Made by a program: the position numbers and the translations under genes
The notes under the pieces: model-generated
Database searches by the model: none
What the model saw: only the letters and a program-made list of their open reading frames with translations
What the model was told of the DNA's origin: nothing
NCBI GenBank assembly: GCA_037349315.1
Contig: JBAIAC010000003.1
Coordinates: forward strand, 16,492,501 to 16,556,500
From: Chelydra serpentina
Taxonomy: Eukaryota; Chordata; Testudines; Chelydridae
DNA: 64,000 nt
Direction of reading: 5' to 3'
In this document: piece by piece, positions 63,941-64,000 of the stretch
Position numbering within the stretch: position 1 is the stretch's first letter
Layout of the letters: every line of letters starts with the position of its first letter

Positions 63941-64000
63941 CTGAGCAGATAACTCCAGCATCTTCATGATCCCCACAGTTGTGCTGACCCCATCCCCTGA
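63941..64000 (-). CDS. SRCR domain exon, 3' end only (cut by window edge)
   Basis: Sixty bases from the donor (ATCTGCTCAG|GTCAGT) encode [20 protein letters not shown], the end of an SRCR domain with cysteines seven and eight. The exon continues beyond 64000. CGDHED differs from the usual CGHxED. The usual donor-side motifs (CTGCTGCCTTCTTATTGTAT, AAGAGAGCATTCATAAAAC) lie at 63875-63938. Confidence 0.85.

Larger units (their letters stand above)
14341..64000 (-). repeat. Tandem array of SRCR exon units
   Basis: Sixteen SRCR exons lie on one strand in one orientation. Every unit shares about 150-250 bases on the donor side (motifs such as GGAGACTCTCCAC, TTCTCATTTTATGGCTTCTC, GTTAGTTAACA, TTATATTAA, ATTAGATTCAATA) and a pyrimidine-rich acceptor side. 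All exons are phase 1-1 and begin with a Gly-Ser-Lys-type tripeptide. Their eight cysteines fall near residues 14, 30, 43, 48, 74, 84, 94 and 104, which is the group B SRCR pattern (disulphides 1-4, 2-7, 3-8, 5-6 by family knowledge). Directly spliced, domains would be separated by only a few residues, as in WC1 and CD163. DMBT1 has longer linkers between domains, and none was seen here. The predicted protein is extracellular, with pattern-binding or immune roles typical of the family. Confidence 0.85.

Overview
This is a vertebrate nuclear window, most probably from a cryptodiran turtle. The host call rests on a tRNA-headed SINE with a CR1 tail (8851-9030, the layout of the tortoise Pol III/SINE family), on at least fifteen CR1 LINE copies, and on the mix of Harbinger-like, hAT and Gypsy elements. 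There is no bacterial-style gene organisation. The protein-coding content is split into exons, and most of the sequence is nested repeats.

The main gene content is a tandem array of exons for scavenger receptor cysteine-rich (SRCR) domains, all on the minus strand. I find 15 complete exons and one cut by the right window edge (14589-64000). Fourteen complete exons are exactly 315 bases and one is 312. Each encodes one whole 8-cysteine (group B) domain, is bounded by AG and GT, and is in phase 1 at both ends, so any number can be spliced together in frame. The domains resemble those of DMBT1, WC1 and CD163. I see no CUB, ZP, transmembrane or signal-peptide exon, so the exact gene is undecided. 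The 5' end lies beyond 64000 and the 3' end is not recognised.

The array has two halves. The lower half (about 13.2-40.9 kb) is made of recent duplicates in which each SRCR exon travels with an antisense CR1 starting less than 110 bases from its acceptor. The upper half (about 40.5-64 kb) lacks that CR1. Five of its introns carry a decayed second SRCR exon about 0.5-0.9 kb from the intact one. Two larger segmental duplications are visible: exons at 14.6 and 17.6 kb match those at 24.8 and 27.8 kb, and exons at 17.6 and 24.8 kb match those at 35.4 and 37.9 kb, the last with a 4.6 kb internal deletion.

Mobile elements can be dated by nesting. At 18.6-22.4 kb there is a young CR1 with an esterase-type ORF1 and an uninterrupted 949-codon endonuclease/reverse transcriptase frame, flanked by AAGGAAT. 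Solo LTRs with target duplications lie at 10196-10961, 25552-26748 and 34720-35345. A Ty3/Gypsy-type element with integrase upstream of reverse transcriptase lies at 29061-33475. A hAT fold-back element with an 8-base target duplication lies at 61279-62861. Positions 1-3434 are one end of a large Harbinger-like element with a two-exon Myb/SANT gene, a 78-base minisatellite and a convergent plus-strand reading frame. Between 3.6 and 13.1 kb I recognise only repeats.
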